A stretch of 64,000 bases of DNA from Rhytidiadelphus loreus. Lineage: Eukaryota > Streptophyta > Bryopsida > Hypnales > Hylocomiaceae. Each line of letters starts with the position of its first letter. Within the stretch, counting starts at the first letter, position 1. Made by a program: the position numbers and the translations under genes. Below, in pieces: positions 35,335 through 46,160 of the stretch. The stretch lies in the NCBI GenBank assembly GCA_947034895.1, contig OX344765.1, forward strand, positions 44,149,001-44,213,000, in the 5' to 3' direction. A model generated the notes under the pieces. The model worked only from the letters and a program-made list of their open reading frames with translations, had not been told where the DNA came from and did no database searches.

Positions 35335-38300
35335 TTAGAGCACACGAATCGCTGCCTGCAAATTTGGCAGCTCCTGCAGACCGCCCAGCTGTAGGACACC
35401 TCTCTGTAACAAATACCCTTGCCATGTCACAGTGGTAACTTCGGGCTTCGAACCAAAACTTGGTCTGGGTTCCATCGTGCAATCCATATAGCCATCGAAT
35501 TTGTCAGCATCGGCATCATCCTCCACACGATCTAACAGCGATTGGTCTTCATCCATAGGGTCGATGCGCTCACCGTCACATTCCATCCCGCGGGTCTCTT
35601 CAAGTGTTCCATCTCGGTTCTCGTCATCAACGCCCTTCGCGTCAGTAGCAGTTCTGGCTTCTTCACTCATTAGCTGATCTTGAACCCTCATTCTTTTTGG
35701 ATCAATTCCGGGAGTAAATTCATCCTGTGCTTCAAATGCTTTCCTCTTCAAGTCTTGTCCGATTTCTTGATCGCTGAAAGTAGACAAGTTTATCCCGATG
35801 GAACGGACGTCACAAGCAGATTCAGATTCCCTTCCTGTATGGCCGGCTTCTAGAGTTTTCTGTTTCACATCAAACTTAGGAATAATGGATTCATGACCAA
35901 ATGCAGATGGGAGCATTCCAATTGCGCAAGGAGTCCAACTCTTAGCCTTTGACCAAGGTCCTGCAGTTGCTGAAGCTTCCATTGACTTGATGGACTCAGA
36001 GACCTTCAAATTCGCAACGTATTTGGCCATCGACATCTGCCAAGCATTCGTTGCAGATTAATTAGTGAAGAAAAACAACAATTTTTGAATACTAAAGGGC
36101 TCATTGGTGGCCAAAGAAGTAGCTATTAAGAAAAACTGTAGGAAATCTGACATGTGGAAATTTGCGCATATAAGTCTCATAAAAAAATTATGCTCAATAA
36201 GTTGGTCCAAACAGATCAAGGGTACTGAAATACTACAAGTGCTAAAACTTTCCAAGACAACACTCGCATGTTTGGTGGCACAATTAGGTTGGCATGACGT
36301 ATACACAAGCCAACAGAAGTTAATTACCTCTTGCAGTTCCCTCGCCTTCGCCAGTGCAGTATCCAATGCCAACTCTCCATCCACGTCATTCTGTACACTG
36401 CATTCACAAGTAAATCAAGTAAGTATATATATGTGACTCGTAAATAAACGGATAAATTCTTCTCTACACCTTTCTCCTCGGTTGCGATGAGTAGTCATTC
36501 ATAATATTTACAAGACAAAGCTGATGACGGGGTCTTAAAATATGCAAATAATAAGGAAAATTATCTGGTCGGAATCGGTTAGCTAAAACACACCAGACGA
36601 GGATTGATGCACATACCTGTCCGATTCACGCTGCCGGATATTAAAGTTCCTCCCACTTTCCTCAATCTCTAAACTAACCTCCAAGTCTTTGGCATAACTC
36701 TCGCTCGAACGTGGACTATACCTTGCTAGCAATTCCGCACGACGACGGAAGGAGCTATCATTGACCAGTGGCGAAAGATGAGAGACAAGCTTGACAAGGG
36801 ACTCTGCGTCTATTCTGCTGCGCATACACAAATGAGCGAGCTCTTTCAGGGTCTCTTGAGGGAAAACTGCTTGCATCTGCACATTCGCACCTGTTTCAAT
36901 AAATTTCGGTAAGCCAGTTTGTGCTTTCTTCTTCTTTGAAAGCGCAGAAGATTGATCAAGAATCCAAGCTGCCCATTCCACAAGCGCCTCTTTCGAAATT
37001 GGCGTTGCCGAGTCCTCTTTTAGCTCCATTCTAGAATTTGATTCAATAGGCATGACTATCAGGGTTCTAAATATGCTAGATAGCAACAGAGCTGGTAGCT
37101 GAGGCATCTGCTCAGCCAACTGAACGCAAGTGTGTTTCCATGCAGCAACAGAGTTGTCCTCCTTTCTCGCAGTGATGCCAAGATCATCACTAGACGACGG
37201 AGAATCCGGAACCTCATCAAAATCACTACTATTATGGTCACCCAGAGGCTCATTGCTGGGCGCTGGGGAACTGCAACTTGGATTTAGATCATGAACTAAG
37301 AGCCCTTCCCCCACCAACAGAGATACCAGTTCAGAAGTCCCAGAATGTGTGAGCTCCAGTAGCTCCCTTAACAGACCTTGTTGTTGTCGTTTTATGCCTG
37401 CATATAAACATACTACAAACCTCAAACACGGTAATCTTGAGAACACCGTTACATGTTCCAAAAGCAAGTGAACATGACGTCGTCGGAAATGGGTTCTGTT
37501 GCAAAGAAGTGCAGCTGAAGTTTCTCAAATGTCTCGTTCAACTACCTCTTCGAATAACAAACTCTTGATTCTTTAATCCAGTGGTGTTAGTAAACCCTAG
37601 ACTTCAAGTGGTAATCTCACCCACAGACCGTGACTGCACCTGGAAATAAGAGGAAAAAAGGTGCAAAAATAGGTATCATGAGCCCAACCACAATTTTCTC
37701 CAAAAAACATGGCACAGGAACTCAAAGGAAAAAATACATTTCATGTTCACACTCTGGCTTACCTTTAAGAGCACGCTTAAGAGTCAATCTTTGTTGTTTG
37801 TAATCTTGTCCCTTAGTCTCCTTACTGAGCAATTTCTGCTGTGTAACCAGAATTTCAAAGATCACTTGGGCATGTTCAAGAAGTTTAGTCTTCAGAGTGC
37901 CTTGGGTATTTGGCAACAGCTGTTCCTGCTCCTCCCAGTAATTTCTTTGCAACCATGCAAGCGCCTGAGAGTCATCACAATATCCTCAAATGAATCAAAA
38001 GAGACGAAATGATTCAAAGCCGCCGAAGCCCAAAAATTTTCAAGTACGTATAATAACAAACAAGAGCAGAACATGTGGTTGCTCAACGGCAGCGAAAACC
38101 CACAAATGGCATAATAGTGGAGAACAAGCAGAGAATACCAGTTAAGTACCTGTTTGCTTGCATGACGCACAAGAGGTAGAGATGGAAGCTCGTTATGTGA
38201 AGTTTCTGTTCAACAGCATTAAGACAATTCAGTGTTTCAATTTCGAGGGAAGAGTAGAGTGTCAACAATTTGGTACGATAAATCGAACAAATTAATTAAA

Positions 38301-39398
38301 TGAGTCGCTTATAACTCTCAGACCGAAGAATACTAAAGAAAATTCCTGCGCACCATGGCGAATATCAACAAAAGCACGCGGAAGCCGCGCATCTTCAGCC
38401 CTGTTCGCTACAGAGGATGTGTGACGCCTTACAGATTGATCAACCACTCCATTCACCAATCTGACATCCAACCAGTCTATTTCTTAGAAAAAACATCACT
38501 AACCCTAAGTTTCTCATAAAATCAACAATTGCAAAATTGTGTAGGAAGATTCACGGAAGGCTGTCTTATGGCAATTAAAACGTAATATATTAATTAGTTC
38601 ATAGATCCTTTGGTACGAGACTGGTCAGACACGTTCAACGCAGCATTTAAAAATAGACGCTATCTAGGCGACAATCACTACCGTGCCCAGACAACCGTAA
38701 TCGAAAGAGACGCCCTATTGAAGTCAAGTTCCAACCCCCAATCCATGATTGCAATGGAAAAATCGAAGCTCACCTCATGATCGCCATTGCGTACATCATT
38801 CGAAGCATTTCGCCAGGCAGAGCTACACTGGGAGATACCTCTGTGCTGTAAAATAAAACACAAAACCGCAACCATGAGAATTGGCACAAAGAAAATAGAG
38901 ATTGATACACAAATCAGCAATTCAAGTGAAAGAGAGAAAGCTTTACTTCATGTATGGATCTCGTTGCTGTATGCTTATAAGCTCCGCGGTAATTTCCACA
39001 GCCACTGGCAAGCCTCCCCTACTCTGCCATGCTGCAACCTAAAAAACAAGAAGCCCGAAAAAGTTGGCCTAATTACTGTAATCCAAATCCAAATATAATC
39101 GCATTGTGCTCTTAGCAATTACGCTTGTAAACAAAACCGAACCTCTCTCCGAAAATTCAAATTCAGTAAAGAAAAGTAAAACCCTAAAATCACGATCGAC
39201 TCAATTCAGATAAAGCAACTCACGACGCTACATGTCAAGTACCAATTTACGAAACTCCGCGCAACGAATCAATACGGACGCATGTAACCTAATTACCCGA
39301 TCTAGAGCTTCAGCAATTTGGGCAGGCGCATTGGAGAAGAAGCAGCAGCGCACATGGTGCCACTGCTGCCAGCTCTCCCACGGCACTTGGCGCATCAT
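35335..39398 (-). CDS. LAS1: LAS1 pre-rRNA ITS2 endonuclease (LAS1-like)
   Basis: Nine minus-strand exons close in phase: 39297-39398, 38947-39038, 38774-38845, 38354-38460, 38150-38205, 37763-37964, 36617-37397, 36328-36397 and 35335-36036, about 727 residues. LAS1 is a HEPN RNase that, with the kinase Grc3/NOL9, cuts ITS2 during 60S ribosome maturation in the nucleolus. The N-terminal domain shows VPWESWQQW, AEALDR|VAAWQSRGGLPVAVE, MMYAMAIMRLVNG and the HEPN active motif RHETSH (residues 123-128, split by intron 4), then LPSLPLVRHASKQALAWL. The middle is low in conservation and rich in Ser, Asp and Glu. Near the C-terminus, WTPCAIGMLPSAFG matches the plant LAS1 tail motif, followed by a predicted nuclear-type KRKAFE/KRMR basic stretch. 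The start ATG at 39398 is preceded by an in-frame stop. Confidence 0.95.
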
Positions 39399-39546
39399 CT
39401 CGACCGCTCTCTGTCACACCAATTCCACAACGGAATCACAATTGCGATTGGCAGCATGCTCTGGTGAAAAGAAACAAACGATCTGCGAAGTCTGATGCCG
39501 AAATTGTACAGGCGCAGGTGAAGATTACAAAGAAGATGAAGGCGAT

Positions 39547-39558
39547 GGGTTTAGGGTT
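39547..39558 (-). promoter_or_regulatory. Telo-box-like element upstream of LAS1
   Basis: On the minus strand the sequence reads AACCCTAAACCC, about 150 bp upstream of the LAS1 start codon. Telo-boxes of the AAACCCTA type are known to mark promoters of plant ribosomal-protein and ribosome-biogenesis genes, which fits LAS1. The regulatory role here is inferred from motif and position. Confidence 0.55.
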
Positions 39559-42384
39559 CAGTGCTCTCACGCGGAAGCTTAACAGTCTTCTCTCTATTTC
39601 AGCTTTCTGGCCAAGTCCATTTCTTTCTAGCGTAAAGAGGGAATGAATTTTCTTTTGCATCCTCATGCATGATAAAGTCGTTAAAGTCATCTTTTCTAGT
39701 ACAGTGTGAATCATCTCCTTTAAAAATAAAATAAATAAACACTCATTGGAGGTCAAAGTATTATACAAGACCTTCCCATTTCGAACAAAATTTCAAGGAT
39801 GAACATTTACACTCTTGTCTTACATGTATGGACGGATTCTCTATCATCCATCAGACCACTTTGATTTGCATCATTATTCTAGGTTAAAACAATTGACACA
39901 AGCAAGTCAAAAGTGTAGTTAAATTGCTTAGATTTTATTCCTTACATGTAGAAAATTGAACATCATAATTTTTTGGTTTTGAAAATATAATTTTTTGAGA
40001 ATCTTTGAAAATCTTCGAAGTCAAGAATTGAACAAACCATAAAGTGTCATACCCTATGTGAGGGTTAGACATAAATTAAGTGTTTTTGAAGTTTTGAAGT
40101 ATTATGAGTGTGATTTTCAATTTGCCAAAACCAATCAACATTAGAAAGTAAAGTATTTTGGCAATCTACTACCAAATCTAACACTCACTTATGATATTTC
40201 CCATTATACATCATTGAATTGCTTTTACAAAGACTCAAAACCATTCATTAAAAGGCTAAATTAATTTACAAACATCTTACACTATGTGTGCAAATTCTAC
40301 TAGGATAGTTCATTGATAACATTTACAAAGACCCCTCAATAAACTTCAAAAAAAAAACTATGTAACAAATTAGAAGTCAAGACTCTATTGCTATTCCAAG
40401 CTCTATGCTCTCAATTCAGCTTGATAGTGATAATTTGATTTGAAGGTCATTGCCAAGGGTGTTCAAGGTGTAAAATTAATAATGGTAACCCTAGAGATTT
40501 CACACTATTATGCATTGTTATTTGTACAACAATACCCCCTAAGGGCCCCTAGTACAAAGGCAGATATGGATTTTGAATTTTTTTGTCAAAAAAAAATTAA
40601 GGCAAGAGAAGACTTTAGACGTTAGATCTTCATCCCTACATGAATTCATTAAAAAACTTGTACAATAATCATGAAGCATCAAGTGACCACTAACCACTCT
40701 ATTCACATGGTTGAAGAATAAACAACAATTGATTTTTCAATATACTATGATTTATTCCCCACTTTTTACTAAAAATAATGATAATTTTTTACAAAACAAA
40801 TATAGACTTTTTACATTCTTAAATAAGATAATATCTCATATAATTATTTAAAAGATGGATATTCAAATCCAAATTCAAGTACAATTTAAAGGCTAATTTG
40901 AGCTCAAAATCCATGTGACAATGGAACTATAGTAGGAGCTAAGGATAAATGCCACTTTTAGACGCAATAATATTGATTTTTACAACATTACATTACAAAA
41001 TCCCATAATAGCTAATGTATTTTAGACACTTGAAAGAAGCCAAGGTGTATTTGATAACAATTTATCATCTTATACTAGATATAATTATCAATAACATAAG
41101 CATCATTCATGCAACAAGATGATTCCTTTACATGAAATTGTTACATAATTGTGGTTTAAACGTCATTGCGTTCACTCTATGAGTAAAAGGTCAAAGGTTA
41201 ATAATGAAAATAATTAAAGACTTCATTATAGGCTAATTATAAATTTGAAAGCAAGGAATCTCATCTACGCCAACAAGACAAAGTTTGTTGAGTCATGAAA
41301 ATATTCTCCTATTCACAATAAGAAGTTCTTTATTACAACTAACTTAAAGACAATTGTAATGTTATTGCAACTATAAAGATTTGGAAGTATCCCCCAAAAG
41401 TTGAAGAATTTGTTTTTAATTCTTAAAGGACATTTCACATCCAAGCTTGATCAAACTTCATTATATTTCTACATTAAAATACCAATTTCAAAATTTTAAT
41501 ATTTTTCACATGCAATAATATACATCTAAATTTAATCTCATTTTTTCATAATTAAAATATCAAATTGAATTTGTATGTGATTTTTCAAAGAAATTTCTTT
41601 GTAAAAATCATAGTAATTATAAAAATACTAAAAATTGTGTGTTTAAAAAAAATAGAAATAATAATGACAAACATTATGGTGTAATTGATGTACTCATTGA
41701 GCTCAAACCAAAATAAATTCAATAGAAAAGTTCAAAAGTGGTGTATTTTGAGCTTTCAAGATCCTCTCTTCGAAATGTTACAAAAAATCCAATTTTAACA
41801 ATTTTGAAAAAGACTAAAATGAATTTTCTTTTTATTAAAGCTACATTTTCTTAGTTAAAACAAAGTTTTTACAATTCTTAATCCTTTCCCCATATGCAGA
41901 CTCCTCCAAATAAAACTCTTAGTATAGTATTGAAAAAATTTATCCTTGTAAGTGACACTTTATTCTTGTCTCTACCGTGGCAGTGTAAATTTGGACAGTT
42001 GAGTGAAGCCTAGGTTAAATGAACAATGTGCACTCAAACCCTTGACCAACAATCTTCACCCTCAAATAAAGAGTGTGGATAACCATATTTATGGAATCAT
42101 ATTTAACTCCTAATTATATACTAAAATTTGACAAGACATACACTTGTGGATTGATAATTCAATAATTTAACATCTATCATTTGCTTGTTCTTTTAATATG
42201 TAAACTTTATAATACTCAAATATGGCACCACATACAAAATATAAAATAAATGACCTTTTTTAGCTTTTGAAACATGTGCAGTAATGATCTAAATTGGAAA
42301 ATGACATCAATCATTGATTGAATTGGTGTTATGTGATATAAACTTTTGTCACTATTGTATATGCACCTTCTATGTTCGTTGACT
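39559..42384. other. LAS1 upstream flank and AT-rich spacer
   Basis: The first hundred bases are promoter-like and less AT-rich. A small open frame at 39464-39646 lies in this zone, but its N-terminal basic stretch is not a domain I recognise. From 39700 on the sequence is AT-rich with repeat scraps (a TTCTTAAAGGACATTTCACA phrase at about 41423 recalls one at 47243). No gene is seen. Confidence 0.5.
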
Positions 42385-43239
42385 GTATTTTCACCAAAAA
42401 AACCCTCTAAAACTTCCATTTCTAGTATAAGTACCAAATTTTGGAAAAATAATATTTTTGGACACATGCAACCATAGGATCTTGTGATATTCTAACTTGA
42501 AAACTTTTGGAAAAAAATTTCAGAAATTTCCACCACGTGGATTGCAAGATATGAGCTTTCGAATTCACAAAAATCCTTTGGGGGGCCCTGTGAAAAAATG
42601 GGCAGCTACACTTCACAAGCTCACATTTATATGAAAAAATGTCTAAAATGGAGGTGCTTCCTTGGGATCATTCTTCGAAGCAAGTTGGATACATGCTTGA
42701 AATATTTAAGATCATTTTGAATTATACAACATATAGGAAAAAAATAGTAAGTTGAAAGAAGTACTAAAGTAGAGAATGATTCAAAATACAAAATTGTTAA
42801 GAATTTAGTTCTATAATTGAAAAATGTCAACCCAATGGTTGCAATGTTGTAGTAAACAATCTAAATCCCATGATTTTATTTTTTTCAAAAAATATTGAAA
42901 ATTGAGTAAGCTAAAGGACTTCAAAGTTTATCTTAGAGTGAGAATCCATAACTACCCACAAACTAAAACTCCTCATAACTTTTGACTCACCGATCAAAAT
43001 GGAATGGTTAAAAGCTTTCCACAGATTGTCTATTTACAAAAAAACAAACATATTAAGCCATGACTTTTGATTCATATTTCAAAATATCTTGAATTTTAGT
43101 GCACATGAAAGATTTTCTACATCCACACCTTCTATTAAAGTTTGGTCTAAAAACATGGAAATATCCAATCTCACGTACCTGCCCAAAATTGCTATGTTGC
43201 CAAATTCAACATATTGGTCCTTTACTCCTTTAGGGGTCA
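42385..43239 (+). mobile_element. TTAA-family repeat, copy C (left end eroded)
   Basis: It aligns with copy B (12741-13661) over nearly its whole length. Landmarks are AAGTACCAAATTTTGG (42429-42444 versus 12808-12823), CACTTCACAAG (42609 versus 12986), and the right end with GCCCAAAATTGCTATGTTG and a GGGGTCAA terminus. The left TTAACCCC end is not recognisable. Non-coding. Confidence 0.72.
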
Positions 43240-45460
43240 AATGTCTAATGCACAAAAGACACCATATTACTTTTAGAATTTAGACTTCAATTCCCAAAAT
43301 TTTAAGATTTAACCTATCCCACTACCAAATAGTGTAGGAAGGATTATTCCTAAAAAAGATTAATTGATGAAAGAGTGATATGTTCAAGATTGTTCTAAAA
43401 GAAGTGCATCAATAAAAACCACATAAGTACATGAATGTAAGGTCTTTGGCTATGCCAAATTGCTTCATTCAAACTTTAACAAATTATGAACCTCTATCCA
43501 ACTCTTGCATAAAAAAAGATTGACCCAAATGTTCTAAGAAAATTTTCTTTCATTAGAACATGACATCCTAAAGATATTCGAAGACCACTTCTTAAGAAAT
43601 ATACAATTTATTCAATAAAAATGAATTGATTAAAAATAGACATTTATAGATAAAGTTTGATCAATTTTAAGAGAATTCACAAATATATAGATAAAAGTGG
43701 AAATATGCGTAGAGTGATATATGAAATTTAGAGCACATGAAATCACAAAGCTTCATGTACAAATAACATAAAAGAAAAATTTGGCACCACAAAGCTATAT
43801 TTAATAAGTTTAGGCTTTCTAATTTTGCAATCACCAATTTCGCAATCAGTAGTGATTTTCACTCGAAAGTGAGAAATACAAATATTTAATGAATAATTAA
43901 TTTAGTGATTATGACTAAAGTTTGTCAAATGCATACAATCTTTAAAATAAATTAATATAATTGCAATATAGTTATTGAAGGGTTTTTTTGAAAATTTTAC
44001 CTAGAGAAATTCTTAACATGATATTGATTATAAGTTTTCTATCATTCTTTAGAAATACACATATCATTCTTTAGAAATACACATATCATTCTTTAGAAAT
44101 ACACATATCATTCTTTCAAACACATCATCACATTCAAAAAATCTAAATCTAAATGAATGCATAACAATGTGTAAGAAAATTTGTGGGTTATTTTTTCCTA
44201 TTTCAGTAAGTATTTTACAAACTTTTTAAAATTCAAGAGCTCCCGGTCTATAAGTCAAAATTTGTGAAACAAAGTTAGTGCCTTGAAAGACATCCCTTTC
44301 ATTTGTCATTGACTGCATTGTTGATTGAAAACATTTGTAGCTTTCAATTTACATGTGTAATTTTTTTCCCATAAAATAATTATATTTGCTTGTAAATCTC
44401 TTTCTAAGTAAAGATTTCTTGTACATGATGATATATTTAATTTTTATTATATGGGATATACACAAAATAATTATATTTTGGATAATTGAATTGCCAAATT
44501 TTATTTAAATTATTAATGATTTTGATAAAGAAGCCAAAATATTTGTTTCCTTTTTTACATTTGTTGCCCAAATGTTTAGAATACAAATCTCTTTCAAGAA
44601 CTATATACATAAAAATCGTGATTGTATTCAATACAAAGTATATATTGAATGTTGATTGGTACAAGGAAATTAAATTTATCCAATAATTGTAATGTAAGTG
44701 TAAGAATTTGGATAGCCAAAATGAAGTTCATATTGTAACAATAATTAATGTGCATGATTGTATTTGTTTTAGATAGTTTCTTTTATGTCAATGAGTCGCA
44801 TAGTTTGCAAGAATTTATAAAAAATATTTTAAATATTTTAAAAGATTATTATTATAAAAAAATTGATGCAATACAAAATAAATTTGGGAGAAACAAGACT
44901 TTTACACTTCTCTCCCTGTTCCCTACTTATGTGACTATCTTAATCTTTCTATTCAAGTATTGTATTAAAGTTCAATAGCAACAAACTATAGAGCATATTC
45001 TAGTAGTTTCACTACAAATGCAATCAGTTACTTGCAATGATATTACAATCTTATTTTGCACATTAAATATTTGAGATATCAATGTGAATTTTCTTTCCAT
45101 TATTACATAGAAATGAAAACAAAGATGTGGTTAATTTTTCAATAATTTTTTTTTCTTTTGAGTATTGAGAATCAATTCAAGAATCTAAAATTAAATTTTA
45201 ATTTGATACAAACAACATTGAATAAGCTTAAATTAACAAATCAAACTTATTATATAAATCTATGGAGTGGTAAGAAAACTTTTGTACAAATTAGTATATC
45301 AATTCATTCCTAATTTCAAATTAAAATACATGGATATAATAGATTAATCCTAGATCTACAAATAGAATACAATGAAATTGTGACAAACACCAATAATCCA
45401 AAATCTATCACTACTCTTCAATTGGCACACATTGCAATAAATAAAAATTTAACAAAGAAC
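43240..45460. other. AT-rich spacer with a 22-bp tandem repeat
   Basis: The unit ATCATTCTTTAGAAATACACAT is repeated three times and begins a fourth at 44042-44117. The remainder is AT-rich with no coding signal, and small frames near 44437-44978 are Ile/Phe/Lys-rich noise. Confidence 0.6.
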
Positions 45461-46114
45461 TCAACTAACTAATGATTTTTCTTTATTAGATTTGAAATAC
45501 TCAACCATAATAGGGTTTGTTTGTATATCTTCCAAAGTAACATCTTTCACTTCTTTTACTTCCAAATCTTCTTCCAACTTTGTAAGCATTTCCAAGCTGA
45601 TTTGCTTATCCCGCTTTGCCAAATGATTCACAAGTACAAAAAACAAAGGTGTTGGTACTTTTTCCTCCAATTTGGCTCCAAAAAGTTTGAAAAGACCTCG
45701 TAATACAGAAACAAAACTCTTAGCGGTACAAGTGAGCAAAAGAAGGATAAATTCCTTTGGATCCACTAAATCTGATGGAAAATTTGCGAGCTTAAACACA
45801 TTCTCAATGGCAGCATCATGGACTTTGATTTTCTTCGCAATCTCAGCCAACGGCTTTTGGTTGATGTATTCAAGATCCTTGGTTTGTTGATACAAATCAA
45901 TAAGTTGATTCATAGTTGGAGGAGGAGCTGTAACATCCAGTTTTATCATTGTTAGAAGATTTTGAAAATACATCGATGCAAATTCTTCAAGATTTTCAGG
46001 TTGAGCTCGAATGGCCTCCTTGGCAAATGTTTTGAGCAATGTTGGTAATCCATTGGGGATTTTGATTTGTTCAACACAATAGATTGGCTCTTGATCAAGA
46101 AGAGATTTAGACAT
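45461..46114 (-). CDS. RSP11: Radial spoke protein 11 / ropporin-type protein (RIIa domain)
   Basis: This is a single uninterrupted frame of 217 residues. The N-terminal 45 residues form an RIIa (dimerisation/docking, R2D2) domain: EPIYCVEQIKIPNGLPTLLK, then FAKEAIRAQPENLEEFASMY, the same layout as ropporin/ROPN1L and Chlamydomonas RSP11. The rest follows ropporin, with a helical middle (LANFPSDLVDPKEFILLLLT) and a tail ending DVTLEDIQTNPIMVEYF. Ropporin-type proteins sit in the axonemal radial spoke stalk and dock A-kinase-anchoring partners, so this should act in sperm flagella. I chose the ATG at 46114. The frame extends upstream only to a TTG, and RSP11 proteins start just before this EPIY-like segment. 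TATAAATATA lies on the minus strand at 46151-46160. The absence of introns could mean a retrocopy origin. Confidence 0.87.
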   Translation of the reverse strand: MSKSLLDQEPIYCVEQIKIPNGLPTLLKTFAKEAIRAQPENLEEFASMYFQNLLTMIKLDVTAPPPTMNQLIDLYQQTKDLEYINQKPLAEIAKKIKVHDAAIENVFKLANFPSDLVDPKEFILLLLTCTAKSFVSVLRGLFKLFGAKLEEKVPTPLFFVLVNHLAKRDKQISLEMLTKLEEDLEVKEVKDVTLEDIQTNPIMVEYFKSNKEKSLVS

Positions 46115-46116
46115 GA

Positions 46117-46140
46117 TGAGTGTAATCTTTATTACACTCA
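46117..46140 (-). promoter_or_regulatory. Perfect 10-bp dyad just upstream of the RSP11 start codon
   Basis: TGAGTGTAAT and ATTACACTCA pair perfectly around a 4-base spacer. The dyad ends two bases from the start ATG and lies about 10 bp below the TATA-like box. It is either a binding site for a dimeric factor at the transcription start or a 5' UTR hairpin. The structure is seen directly; its role is inferred. Confidence 0.6.
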
Positions 46141-46160
46141 ATTGTTATAGTATATTTATA

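Noticed and set aside
39464..39646. Small plus-strand gene (60 codons, basic N-terminus) upstream of LAS1
   Set aside because: It lies in the LAS1 promoter zone with a telo-box inside it, and no family or splice continuation is visible.
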